From NCBI GenBank assembly GCA_003566335.1, contig PXDR01000385.1, positions 1 through 13,444 on the forward strand: a DNA stretch of 13,444 nucleotides, written 5' to 3'. The position numbers were made by a program, and so were the translations under genes. Numbering within the stretch: the stretch's first letter is position 1; each line of letters starts with the position of its first letter. The notes under the pieces are model-generated. The model saw only the letters and a list, made by a program, of their open reading frames with translations, did not search any database and was not told where the DNA came from. The DNA comes from Cyanobacteria bacterium T3Sed10_344R1. Lineage in GTDB: Bacteria > Cyanobacteriota > Cyanobacteriia > Phormidesmidales > Phormidesmidaceae. Shown piece by piece: positions 1 to 5,893 of the stretch.

Positions 1-602
1 ACGCCCATATCATGGCGCTGGGCCGCTGCGATCGCAGGCCAAGTGGACTGATGGATGTAGTACCAGTGCAGATTCACATAGTCGAACTGATCCGACTCAA
101 TCGCCCGCATAATCACCGGCAACGGCGCATGGGTGGAAAAGCCAATGTGCCGCACCCGCCCCTGGGCCTGGAATTCCCGAGCCACCGCCAAACAGCCCCC
201 CGGTTGCAGGGCCAGATCCAGCAATTCTGCCGTGTTGATGCCGTGGATCCCCAGCAGATCAACATAGTCGAGCTGTAGATTATCCAAGGACTGGCTCAGG
301 GTTTGGCGAAACGCGTTGACGTCCGGCTTAGGCGATACCTTAGTCTGCACAATCAAGTCCTGACGGGGAAACTGGGGCAGAATTTTCCCCAACTGCACTT
401 CCGACGTGCCATAGCCTCGCGCGGTCTCAATGTGGTTGATCCCCACCGCCAAGGCTCGCTGAATGGTCGCCTCTAGGTTTTGCTGATTTTTCTGCGGGAT
501 ATGCGCTGGGGGCACGTCTTTCCAAGAATGCTGATAGCGCATGCCGCCACAGGACAACACTGGCATCTGCAACTCTGTCCGCCCAAACCGTCGATACTGC
601 AT
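1..602 (-). CDS. Aldo/keto reductase, N-terminal part (truncated by window edge)
   Basis: NAD(P)H-dependent oxidoreductase of the aldo/keto reductase (AKR) superfamily, presumably cytosolic; the substrate cannot be told. Translating the minus strand from the ATG at 602 gives an uninterrupted 200 residues that continue past base 1, so roughly the C-terminal third or more, including much of the cofactor site, is missing. It begins MQYRRFGRTEL, the usual AKR first strand. The tetrad region reads IETARGYGTSE, with Glu59 where most AKRs have Asp and with Tyr64. Lys88 lies in QTKVS and His120 in LLGIHGIN. RHIGFSTH (residues 151-158) is the conserved strand 6 motif. The ATG at 602 was chosen because homology begins there and no in-frame ATG lies just upstream; the ribosome binding site is weak. 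It is divergent from the CBS-domain gene, sharing about 290 bp. AKR membership is near certain; the role is unknown. Confidence 0.9.
   Translation of the reverse strand, partial: MQYRRFGRTELQMPVLSCGGMRYQHSWKDVPPAHIPQKNQQNLEATIQRALAVGINHIETARGYGTSEVQLGKILPQFPRQDLIVQTKVSPKPDVNAFRQTLSQSLDNLQLDYVDLLGIHGINTAELLDLALQPGGCLAVAREFQAQGRVRHIGFSTHAPLPVIMRAIESDQFDYVNLHWYYIHQSTWPAIAAAQRHDMG
28..35. repeat. HIP1 octamer GCGATCGC (first of eight copies)
   Basis: Perfect copies of the highly iterated palindrome HIP1, typical of many cyanobacterial genomes, lie at 28-35, 658-665, 1359-1366, 3634-3641, 3851-3858, 5155-5162, 7220-7227 and 7649-7656. Most are inside coding sequence. None was seen in the restriction-modification pair or anywhere right of 7656. 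Confidence 0.9.
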
Positions 603-890
603 GTCTGGCCCGTTAAATCCCTGGACTACTTGCGCTGAACACCTGGCAATCTGGGCTGCGATCGCCCGCTGACCGGCATTACCGACCGATCGCCATGCCC
701 GTCGCTTTCCAGTGTAAAAGGATGCCCGGAGAAAAGGGCGCTCACAAGCAGGCCGGGCGCGACCTCGGGCTGCGATCCCCTTGCGCCTGTAACAACCTAT
801 GACAGCCAATCAGTTCATGGTGAACCGCTTTTTACAATGAAAGGAGCGGAGTTAATCCGTCGGCGAACCTCACATTTGGAGTCCCAGGCC
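603..890. other. Divergent intergenic region between the AKR and CBS-domain genes
   Basis: About 290 bp without a gene. It holds one HIP1 site (658-665) and must carry promoters for both flanking divergent genes. A -10-like TACAAT at 833-838 faces the CBS gene. An in-frame ATG at 837 overlaps this hexamer and has no upstream ribosome binding site, so I treat it as non-coding. No convincing hairpin or RNA gene was found. Confidence 0.5.
833..838 (+). promoter_or_regulatory. Possible -10 element upstream of the CBS-domain gene
   Basis: TACAAT at 833-838 matches 5 of 6 bases of the sigma-70 -10 consensus and would start a transcript near 845, leaving a leader of about 46 nt before the ATG at 891. 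There is no good -35 hexamer at 16-18 bp, so the call is weak; it could be an activator-dependent promoter or chance. Confidence 0.25.
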
Positions 891-1418
891 ATGACCAACA
901 CAGCAGCAGTCGGGGTAACCGTCGCGGATGTAATGAGCCGTGACTTGGTTACTGTGCAGCCAGAGACATCACTGGATCAAGCCGTGCGGTTGATGGCTGA
1001 CCATCACGTCAGCGGTCTGCCCGTGGTGAATGATGACGGCAAGCTGGTGGGCGTGCTGTCAGAAACAGACTTGATGTGGCAGCAAACCGGTGCCCCGTTA
1101 CCGACTTACATCATGCTGTTGGACAGCGTGATCTACCTGAAAAATCCGGCTGAGTACAGCAAGGAACTACACAAAGCCCTAGGGCAGTGGGTGCGGGACG
1201 TGATGACCGAGAAAGTGATTACCGCCCAGGCAGACTGGTCACTCCAGCGAGCTGCCCAGGTGATGCATGAGCACAAGGTGCGGCGACTGCCCGTGGTGAC
1301 AGAGGCTGGACAGTTGGTGGGCTTGTTAACCCGAGGCGACATTGTGCGGGAAATGGCTGCGATCGCAGCCCCCAACGCCAATCCATCCAGCAACAATCTT
1401 GCTAACCCTGCCCAGTAG
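891..1418 (+). CDS. CBS-domain-pair protein
   Basis: Small 175-residue soluble protein made almost entirely of a tandem CBS pair (Bateman module). Such modules bind adenine nucleotides such as AMP, ATP or SAM and act as energy sensors or regulate partner proteins. CBS1 spans about residues 11-70 (VADVMSRDLVTV, then SGLPVVNDDGKLVGVLSETDL). CBS2 spans about 100-157 (VRDVMTEKVIT, then RRLPVVTEAGQLVGLLTRGDIV). The (S/T)xxD phosphate-binding motif appears as SETD (57-60) and TRGD (147-150). A linker of about 30 residues with PTYIMLLDSVIYL joins them, and the C-terminus is a low-complexity Asn/Pro/Ala tail. I chose ATG 891 because GGAG lies 9 nt upstream and homology starts just after; an in-frame ATG at 837 has no ribosome binding site. 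No effector domain is attached. A tandem 12-bp repeat covers the stop codon. Confidence 0.88.
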   Translation: MTNTAAVGVTVADVMSRDLVTVQPETSLDQAVRLMADHHVSGLPVVNDDGKLVGVLSETDLMWQQTGAPLPTYIMLLDSVIYLKNPAEYSKELHKALGQWVRDVMTEKVITAQADWSLQRAAQVMHEHKVRRLPVVTEAGQLVGLLTRGDIVREMAAIAAPNANPSSNNLANPAQ

Positions 1419-1433
1419 AGCGCCCAGTAGAGC
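1410..1433. repeat. 12-bp perfect tandem duplication over the CBS gene stop codon
   Basis: GCCCAGTAGAGC occurs twice back to back (1410-1421 and 1422-1433). The first copy contains the stop TAG (1416-1418). The second puts another TAG in the same frame at 1428-1430, so the gene has a double in-frame stop. It looks like a small slippage duplication. Confidence 0.85.
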
Positions 1434-1552
1434 CCCAATCTGGGATCATAGGCACATCCCCTGGGCCATTGGCTAGGGATTCAGCTCAAGATCAAGCAGG
1501 GATCAGCGCATTTTCAGTCGTCTGTTGTTTACGGGTGTTTACGGAGTCAAGC

Positions 1553-2218
1553 ATGGCTATCACGCCAGAAAGCGTCAAGGCACAACTCAACTCTCAAGAC
1601 TTGGGCGATCGGCTGCGAGCCGTCAACCAAATGCGCGAACTAGAGCCTGAGGTGGCCTTTGATCTGCTGCAGGTGGCTGCTAAAGACAGCAACACCCGCG
1701 TCCGCTATGCCGCCATCAGCCAAGTGGCTACTGCGGCTCAAGCCAACCCTGGGGCCGCTCTCAATCTGTTGAGAGATCGGCTGAATAATGACCCGGAAGC
1801 CGATGTTCAGGCAGCAGCAGCAGACTCCATTGGCGGTCTACAGCTCACCGAGGCATTTGACGACCTAGCCCAGGTTTATCAGAACAGCAACGAGTGGCTC
1901 GTGCGCTTCAGTATCATTGCCGCCCTAGGCGAACTGGGAGAAGCCCGCAGTTTTGACCTGCTCGAAGCAGCCCTAGCCGACGACAACAGCCTAATCTTGA
2001 CCGCAGCCATTGGCTCCCTGGGCGAACTCGGCGACCCCAGGGCAGTGCCGCTACTGCTGACCTATGTGAATAACCCTGATTGGCAAGTGCGTCATCGGCT
2101 AGCCCAAGCGTTAAATGCCTTTGAGCAAGCCGAAGCCCAGCAAGCGTTAAAGACCTTGGCCGAAGACTCCTCAGAAATTGTGGCCCAAGCCGCCCAGCAC
2201 TATCTGGCCGCGCCATAA
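1553..2218 (+). CDS. nblB: HEAT-repeat protein, probable phycobilisome degradation protein NblB
   Basis: A 221-residue all-helical protein of PBS-lyase/HEAT repeats with no other domain. NblB proteins are HEAT-repeat relatives of the phycocyanobilin lyase subunits CpcE/CpcF and are needed for phycobilisome breakdown during nutrient starvation; they act at the cytoplasmic face of thylakoids. Repeats are visible at about residues 18-60 (RLRAVNQMRELEP, then VRYAAISQVA), 80-100 (DVQAAAADSIGGL), 111-145 (WLVRFSIIAALGELGEARS), 150-175 (TAAIGSLGELGDPRAVPLL) and 176-215. The N-terminus MAITPESVKAQL and the length of about 220 match cyanobacterial NblB as I remember it. ATG 1553 was chosen because GGAG lies a few bases upstream; the frame stays open back to 1469 but that extension does not look like protein. 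It could be another lyase-like HEAT protein, so the symbol is less certain than the family. Confidence 0.78.
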   Translation: MAITPESVKAQLNSQDLGDRLRAVNQMRELEPEVAFDLLQVAAKDSNTRVRYAAISQVATAAQANPGAALNLLRDRLNNDPEADVQAAAADSIGGLQLTEAFDDLAQVYQNSNEWLVRFSIIAALGELGEARSFDLLEAALADDNSLILTAAIGSLGELGDPRAVPLLLTYVNNPDWQVRHRLAQALNAFEQAEAQQALKTLAEDSSEIVAQAAQHYLAAP

Positions 2219-2381
2219 CGCCCCCTTTCGAGTTGCGCCAATCCAGGGCCAAACGGCAACCCAAGTCAGTATGCTAATATGAGAGTAAGCTGAATTTGAA
2301 GCCAATTCAGGCGCAAACCATCAAGCTTAGTTAATAGTTCAATTCAATTAATTGTTCATTAGTTGCTTAATTTCGAGTTAA

Positions 2382-2398
2382 TTAATTCTCAGAATTAA
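2382..2398. promoter_or_regulatory. 17-bp perfect dyad, possible operator
   Basis: TTAATTCT-C-AGAATTAA is a perfect inverted repeat with 8-bp arms around a single base. The one-base centre fits a binding site for a dimeric regulator better than an RNA hairpin. In a 23% GC stretch some palindromes are expected by chance, so the functional call is tentative. Confidence 0.3.
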
Positions 2399-2405
2399 GC
2401 GCTGT

Positions 2406-2458
2406 CTCACAAATCTAACTGTGAGTATTTAATAGCAGGCATCTAGCCTGATTTTTTG
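2406..2458 (+). ncRNA. Candidate small RNA or 3'-UTR end: two stem-loops
   Basis: Two consecutive stem-loops lie on the plus strand. The first is CTCACA paired with TGTGAG (2406-2411 with 2420-2425, loop of 8). The second is a terminator hairpin at 2436-2450 followed by a T run. The nearest upstream stop codon is about 190 bp away, so this may be the 3' part of an independent small RNA, or a long nblB 3' UTR. It does not show the conserved cores I know for Yfr1 or Yfr2. The 5' end is not defined. Confidence 0.3.
2436..2458 (+). terminator. Intrinsic terminator
   Basis: Stem CAGGC/GCCTG (2436-2440 with 2446-2450), loop ATCTA, then A and six T (2452-2457). The stem is short but GC-rich and the T run is directly adjacent. 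It would stop transcripts from nblB or from a small RNA, and it separates them from the gene at 2593. Confidence 0.55.
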
Positions 2459-2545
2459 TTACTTGCCGAATCGCTCTTTTGTTCAAGATTGCTCTGGATC
2501 GCGTTAAGGCTTAATTCTCTTTTAATGCGCTCAATGGCATTAATC

Positions 2546-2564
2546 TAGGCAATCGTCTTGCCTA
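2546..2564 (+). promoter_or_regulatory. Leader hairpin before the anti-sigma kinase gene
   Basis: TAGGCAA pairs perfectly with TTGCCTA (2546-2552 with 2558-2564) around the loop TCGTC. It ends 28 bp before the GTG start and about 17 bp before the GGGGG ribosome binding site. No T run follows, so it is not a terminator; it could be a leader structure or an operator. Confidence 0.3.
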
Positions 2565-2592
2565 AGCCACACCTGAACTGTAGGGGGATTTT

Positions 2593-3054
2593 GTGGTCGC
2601 AATTTCACCGCCCGCTGCAACCCATAAGTGGGGCAGCATTAGCTTTGCATCAACGCTGTACTTACAGCCAGTTTTAGATCTTTTACTCAGCAAAGTGCCA
2701 AATCAGTGGCAAGCTGAGCTGCGTTTAGGGTTACAAGAAGCGCTAGTCAATTCGGCGAAACACGGCAACGGGTTAGATCCAGCCAAAACCGTCTCCGTCC
2801 GTTTTTCAGTCATTGGCGACTGCCACTGGTGGGTGATTACTGATCAAGGCCATGGGTTTAGTCATCCCTGCGGCTATGCCCTAGAAACCAACGGTAGCTT
2901 CAGCCTCGAAACGGCTCAAGATGTCGGCGAGTGTGGTCGGGGTCTGTTCATTCTGTATCAGATTTTTGACGACGTGAAGTGGTCGCAAGCTGGGGCAGAA
3001 CTCGTGCTGTGTAAGCGCATTCGTCGCTGGGCTCGCTTGCCGCTAGTCGGTTAG
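2593..3054 (+). CDS. RsbW-like anti-sigma factor / serine-threonine kinase (HATPase_c_2)
   Basis: A single GHKL ATP-binding domain of 153 residues. Proteins of this type bind a sigma factor, or phosphorylate a serine in an anti-sigma antagonist (STAS protein), in partner-switching control. The N box is LGLQEALVNSAKHGNG (46-61) with Glu49 and Asn53. The G1 box is TDQGHGF (83-89, DxGxG with Asp84). The G2 box is GECGRGLFIL (112-121). The N-terminal part, SISFASTLYLQPVLDLLLSKVP, is the usual helix-strand lead-in. The start is GTG at 2593, supported by GGGGG 4-5 nt upstream; no earlier start fits. No STAS-domain, phosphatase or sigma gene lies in the window, so the partner is elsewhere. It stands alone behind a long AT-rich leader with a hairpin, which suggests its own regulated promoter. 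Confidence 0.85.
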   Translation: MVAISPPAATHKWGSISFASTLYLQPVLDLLLSKVPNQWQAELRLGLQEALVNSAKHGNGLDPAKTVSVRFSVIGDCHWWVITDQGHGFSHPCGYALETNGSFSLETAQDVGECGRGLFILYQIFDDVKWSQAGAELVLCKRIRRWARLPLVG

Positions 3055-3086
3055 CCCCCCCGCAAGCCCAACGCGAATGGGGTGAG

Positions 3087-3389
3087 TTACTTGCCGTGGG
3101 TGGGACAAGGTGGAGCCGTCAGAGAGCGATCCAGCCAGCCGACGGTTTGCTGAAACCGAGCCAGGGCTTCTTCTGGCTGGTCTTTGAGCAAGTACACCAG
3201 GGCGGCGGCAGCTTGTTCTTTAGCCCGCACTTTGCGGTTTGACTTGAGCCGGTGCCAGTCATTGGGCTGAATCGCGAGGGCGGCAGCGAGGGCTTGGGCC
3301 AAAACTTCTGGGCTGCACTGGGCTAAGTCAGCAGCGGTTAGGGTAGCAGGATCAGAAACGACAGAATCAGATACGGTAGAACCAGACAT
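3087..3389 (-). CDS. Small conserved cyanobacterial protein (DUF6439-like)
   Basis: A soluble 100-residue protein of unknown function. After a Ser/Thr/Val-rich N-terminal 20 residues it is mostly helical. The most distinctive stretches are PNDWHRLKSNRKVRAKEQAA (42-61), ALVYLLKDQPEEALARFQQ (63-81) and VGWLDRSLTAPPCPTHG (83-99). I recall this signature from short proteins found only in cyanobacteria and think it is DUF6439, but cannot confirm the number. The middle resembles a single TPR-like helical hairpin. AAAGGAA lies 6 nt before the ATG at 3389. It faces the anti-sigma kinase gene tail to tail (32-bp gap) and is divergent from the gene at 3459 with a 69-bp shared upstream region. Confidence 0.75.
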   Translation of the reverse strand: MSGSTVSDSVVSDPATLTAADLAQCSPEVLAQALAAALAIQPNDWHRLKSNRKVRAKEQAAAALVYLLKDQPEEALARFQQTVGWLDRSLTAPPCPTHGK

Positions 3390-3458
3390 CGGCGATTCCT
3401 TTGAGTTGAGCTGACGGTCTTTCTTCTACTCTATCGCGTCTAATTCGTCGCCTGTGCC

Positions 3459-3950
3459 ATGGCTTCACCGACAGATCCCGCGCCAGAACCACCCCACCAA
3501 CCGACAGCGGAGACCCCTGCATCGGCTCAAGCTGACCCGAATCTGTCTCCAGAGTTGGCGGCGGTGGGGACAGGGTTAGCGGCGTTAGAGACGGACTTTG
3601 CCGCGCTAAAGCAGCGCTATCAGCAGGTGATTTGCGATCGCACCCAAGCCCAGCAAATCGAACAACAGCTGCAACAGCCCGACCTATCAGAAGCAGCGGT
3701 GCAGCAGCTCCACCAGCAGCTCCAAACCCTAGAAATCAACTTAGAGAGCCACCTGTTTCAGTGGGGCGCTCTGAAAGAACCCTTTTGGCAGGCGGTACGG
3801 TTTGGCGGTGTCGGGCTGATTTTAGGCTGGTTGTTGGCCTTTGCCACGATGCGATCGCCCCAGCCAGCCGAGTCTTCCCGACCTTGGCCCGCGTTGACAA
3901 CCGACTCAGCGAACGCAGGCTCAAGGGGTGAAGGAAACCAAGTCGTCTAG
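3459..3950 (+). CDS. Coiled-coil protein with one membrane segment, function unknown
   Basis: A 163-residue protein in three parts. The N-terminus (1-33) is Pro/Thr/Ala-rich and disordered-looking. A coiled coil rich in Gln and Leu follows (about 35-97; ETDFAALKQRYQQV, then AQQIEQQLQQPDLSEAAVQQL). Then comes SHLFQWGALKEPFWQAVRFG (97-116) and one hydrophobic helix, VGLILGWLLAFATM (118-131), ending in a polar tail. The LFQWGALKEPFWQAVRFGG stretch is the part I expect to be conserved, since similar sequences occur in small cyanobacterial proteins. No catalytic motif is visible. It is probably anchored in a cytoplasmic or thylakoid membrane. No ribosome binding site is evident before ATG 3459, which is not unusual in cyanobacteria. 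Its last 30 bp overlap the end of the convergent amidohydrolase gene. Confidence 0.7.
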   Translation: MASPTDPAPEPPHQPTAETPASAQADPNLSPELAAVGTGLAALETDFAALKQRYQQVICDRTQAQQIEQQLQQPDLSEAAVQQLHQQLQTLEINLESHLFQWGALKEPFWQAVRFGGVGLILGWLLAFATMRSPQPAESSRPWPALTTDSANAGSRGEGNQVV

Positions 3951-5264
3951 TTCGGCATAGTCCGGCAGGGTGGTGTCGATGGCCAGACCATTGCGGATGA
4001 CAACCCGATCGGCTTGGGGGCGTGACATCAGCTCATTAAACGTCCGAGCCTTGAACACGACTAAATCCGCAGGCTGATTTTCGGCCACCAGTCCCAAGTC
4101 TAGCCCCATTAACTGGGCCGGGGTTCGGCTCACAGCCTGGGGCCAAGCACCGTAGGGGCGATCCAAATGACCCATGCGGGCCGCCTGGGTAAACACCTCT
4201 AGACCATCGTGATCCCCATAGGCATAGAAGGGATCCCGGCAGTTGTCGCTGGCTAAAGCCACGGGCACTCCAGCTGCCTGGAGTTCGTGCAGCAGGGTGA
4301 CTCCTCGGAAGCGCGGCATCCGCCCCGCCTGGCGATCCTGCAAATACAGATTGCACATCGGCAGACTCACAATGCCAATCTCAGCCTGCTTGACCAGATT
4401 GATCGTCTCCGTCACCACTTCTGGCGACTGCACTGACAGGCTGCAACAGTGACCACACACCACCGACCCGGTGAACCCGTGGCGGAGCTTCGCCTGGGCC
4501 ACCCGACCCAGGGCCGTATCCGTAGGGTCAAGGCTTTCATCAACGTGTAAATCCAGGTTTAGCCCCCGCTCCATCGCCAGTTCAAACAGCCGATCGAGCT
4601 GTTTGTCCAAATCTGGCCCCATTTCAGTCACGGCTCCCAGCAGCCCGCCAGACTCCGCCATCACGTCTGCCAGGGCTTCCCCTTCTGGGGTGAGATAAAC
4701 CTCAGTGCCCACTAAGCAAACCGCCTGCAAGGTCAACCGCCCGGCCCATTCCCGCGCCAGGGCATTGAATACTGCCATGCTGTCCGCCCCTTGACTGGGG
4801 CCAAAGGCATCAAGATGGGTGCGAATCGCCTGGGTGCCATGGGCATAGCTGCACCGCAGACCAAAGTTCATCCGCCGATAAAGGTCTTCCGGGGGCCATT
4901 TTTTTTCGTAATCGGCCAAGACGCTGGAGAGGGCTTGGTCAAAGGTACCGTCGGGGTTGGGCATCCGGGGCCACATGTGGCCTTTATCCAGATGGGTGTG
5001 CAAATCAGCAAAGCAGGGCCACACCAGTCCCCCGGCTAAGTCCACCCCAGACACCGCCGCCGATGGCCCTGGTTCGGGCGGCAAGATGCGCAGAATCTGC
5101 CCTTGCTGGATTTCAATGTCTACTGCGACTAGGTCTTCCCAAAGCGGCGGGGCGGCGATCGCAGCCAAATGTTCTCCCAGGGACGAATCCGCCATCAGCA
5201 CGCGAGGAATCCGGCCATTGCGGAGCCAGTAGTGGGCGCTGTTGGGCAAGGTGGCGAAAGGCAT
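3921..5264 (-). CDS. Amidohydrolase, cytosine deaminase/AtzC-like
   Basis: A 447-residue metal-dependent hydrolase of the CodA/AtzC branch of the amidohydrolase superfamily, which deaminates or hydrolyses N-heterocycles. Metal ligands are visible: His89 and His91 (HTHLDKGH), His240 in LHVDES with Glu243 at the position of CodA Glu217, His272 in VCGHCCSL, and Asp340 in ASDNCRDPFYAYG, which mirrors the CodA DDxxDPWYPLG loop. The CodA FPQ substrate glutamine is not conserved (here AVCLVGTEVY), so cytosine may not be the substrate. The C-terminal beta part (LVAENQPADLVVFKA) is typical. The frame is open back to 5444, but those extra 60 residues look non-family. ATG 5264 (MPFATLPNSAHYWLRNG) is chosen although it lacks a clear ribosome binding site. 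It is on the same strand as the ABC transporter genes, with the restriction-modification pair between them. Confidence 0.85.
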   Translation of the reverse strand: MPFATLPNSAHYWLRNGRIPRVLMADSSLGEHLAAIAAPPLWEDLVAVDIEIQQGQILRILPPEPGPSAAVSGVDLAGGLVWPCFADLHTHLDKGHMWPRMPNPDGTFDQALSSVLADYEKKWPPEDLYRRMNFGLRCSYAHGTQAIRTHLDAFGPSQGADSMAVFNALAREWAGRLTLQAVCLVGTEVYLTPEGEALADVMAESGGLLGAVTEMGPDLDKQLDRLFELAMERGLNLDLHVDESLDPTDTALGRVAQAKLRHGFTGSVVCGHCCSLSVQSPEVVTETINLVKQAEIGIVSLPMCNLYLQDRQAGRMPRFRGVTLLHELQAAGVPVALASDNCRDPFYAYGDHDGLEVFTQAARMGHLDRPYGAWPQAVSRTPAQLMGLDLGLVAENQPADLVVFKARTFNELMSRPQADRVVIRNGLAIDTTLPDYAELDDLVSFTP

Positions 5265-5395
5265 AGGAGAAAAAAGAAGTGGATTAGGTGAAAGAATAGA
5301 TGAAGACGTCGTGAAAACAGCAACACCAAAGGCTGCCTCCGGCCCTAGTGTAAACGACGCATTCAGTCCAGGGCGTTCAGAGAGTTGCGGTTCAA

Positions 5396-5893
5396 TCAGG
5401 CACCGGAATCGCGGTAAACGACTTGCCCCCGAGCCTGAACCCAAGATTCTCGAAACCCCACATGGGAAATGTCATTCTGGCTTCTGTCGAGTTGCTCAAC
5501 CGCAGCGGCAGCCAGCACCTGAGGTTCTAGCGCATAAATCACCTTCACCTTCGTTTGATTATCGGCATAGAAGACAGCGTAGAACACCTGACGGTTGCGC
5601 AAAATGCGCTGGAGGGATTCCTGGCGTTTCTCTGGCGGAGCTTTGAACATGCGGTCAAACTGACCACTGCCGCCTTCTTTACAAGATAAGTATTCGTACA
5701 GCATGGTTGTATCCCTGGGATCACAGGCGTCTGCATCCCGTTTTGACGTGATCAGCTGATGCCCCAAGTGCTCAGCAATAATCATCTCTTTCACCAGCCC
5801 AGGCTGAAGCAGGTTGTCAATTCCAACTGTCTTCGCCAATTGGGCTGCCTGTAACACCAAGGCGATAATGTCCTGATAAACCTCACGCACCAT
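5396..5893 (-). CDS. Putative type II restriction endonuclease partner of the adjacent methylase
   Basis: A 165-residue protein, small for a type II nuclease but complete. It starts inside the end of the methyltransferase gene (11-bp overlap, 5883-5893), implying translational coupling and the classic arrangement of a restriction-modification pair. Candidate nuclease core: Glu36 in a first helix (LVKEMIIAEHLG), the acidic cluster SKRDADACD (50-58), then YEYLSCKEGGSGQFDRMF (66-83). This resembles the PD-(D/E)xK pattern of strand acid followed by YEYK, but the usual lysine position is Leu69; Lys72 is the nearest lysine. Later conserved-looking stretches are QESLQRILRNRQVFYAVFY (91-109) and LDRSQNDISHVGF (135-147). 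Function rests mainly on the gene pairing and motif pattern, and no recognition sequence can be inferred. It could instead be a methylase-associated accessory protein. Confidence 0.62.
   Translation of the reverse strand: MVREVYQDIIALVLQAAQLAKTVGIDNLLQPGLVKEMIIAEHLGHQLITSKRDADACDPRDTTMLYEYLSCKEGGSGQFDRMFKAPPEKRQESLQRILRNRQVFYAVFYADNQTKVKVIYALEPQVLAAAAVEQLDRSQNDISHVGFRESWVQARGQVVYRDSGA

Larger units (their letters stand above)
2219..2592. other. AT-rich intergenic region with dyads and a terminator
   Basis: 374 bp without a gene. The line 2341-2400 is only about 23% GC by hand count, against about 60% in neighbouring genes. In order it contains a -10-like TAATAT (2275-2280), the palindrome CAATTAATTG (2345-2354), a 17-bp dyad (2382-2398), a 6-bp hairpin (2406-2425), an intrinsic terminator (2436-2458) and a 7-bp hairpin (2546-2564) close to the next start codon. 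It could hold the 3' end of the nblB transcript, a small RNA, and the promoter and leader of the anti-sigma kinase gene. Confidence 0.6.

Noticed and set aside
837..890. In-frame N-terminal extension of the CBS-domain protein
   Set aside because: The ATG at 837 sits on a -10-like hexamer and has no ribosome binding site, while ATG 891 has GGAG at good spacing and homology begins there.
1469..1552. In-frame extension of the NblB-like protein
   Set aside because: The extra 28 residues do not resemble the family, and the ATG at 1553 has its own GGAG.
3055..3086. C run and GC-rich spacer as a bidirectional terminator
   Set aside because: No stem of useful length and no T run on either strand.
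5265..5444. 60-residue extension of the amidohydrolase
   Set aside because: It overlaps the end of the nuclease gene and is rich in Ser/Pro/Phe without family similarity; family sequence begins at MPFATLPNSAHYW.
5242..5646. Plus-strand open frame across the nuclease/amidohydrolase gap
   Set aside because: It is mostly antisense to the nuclease gene, with a low-complexity basic translation.
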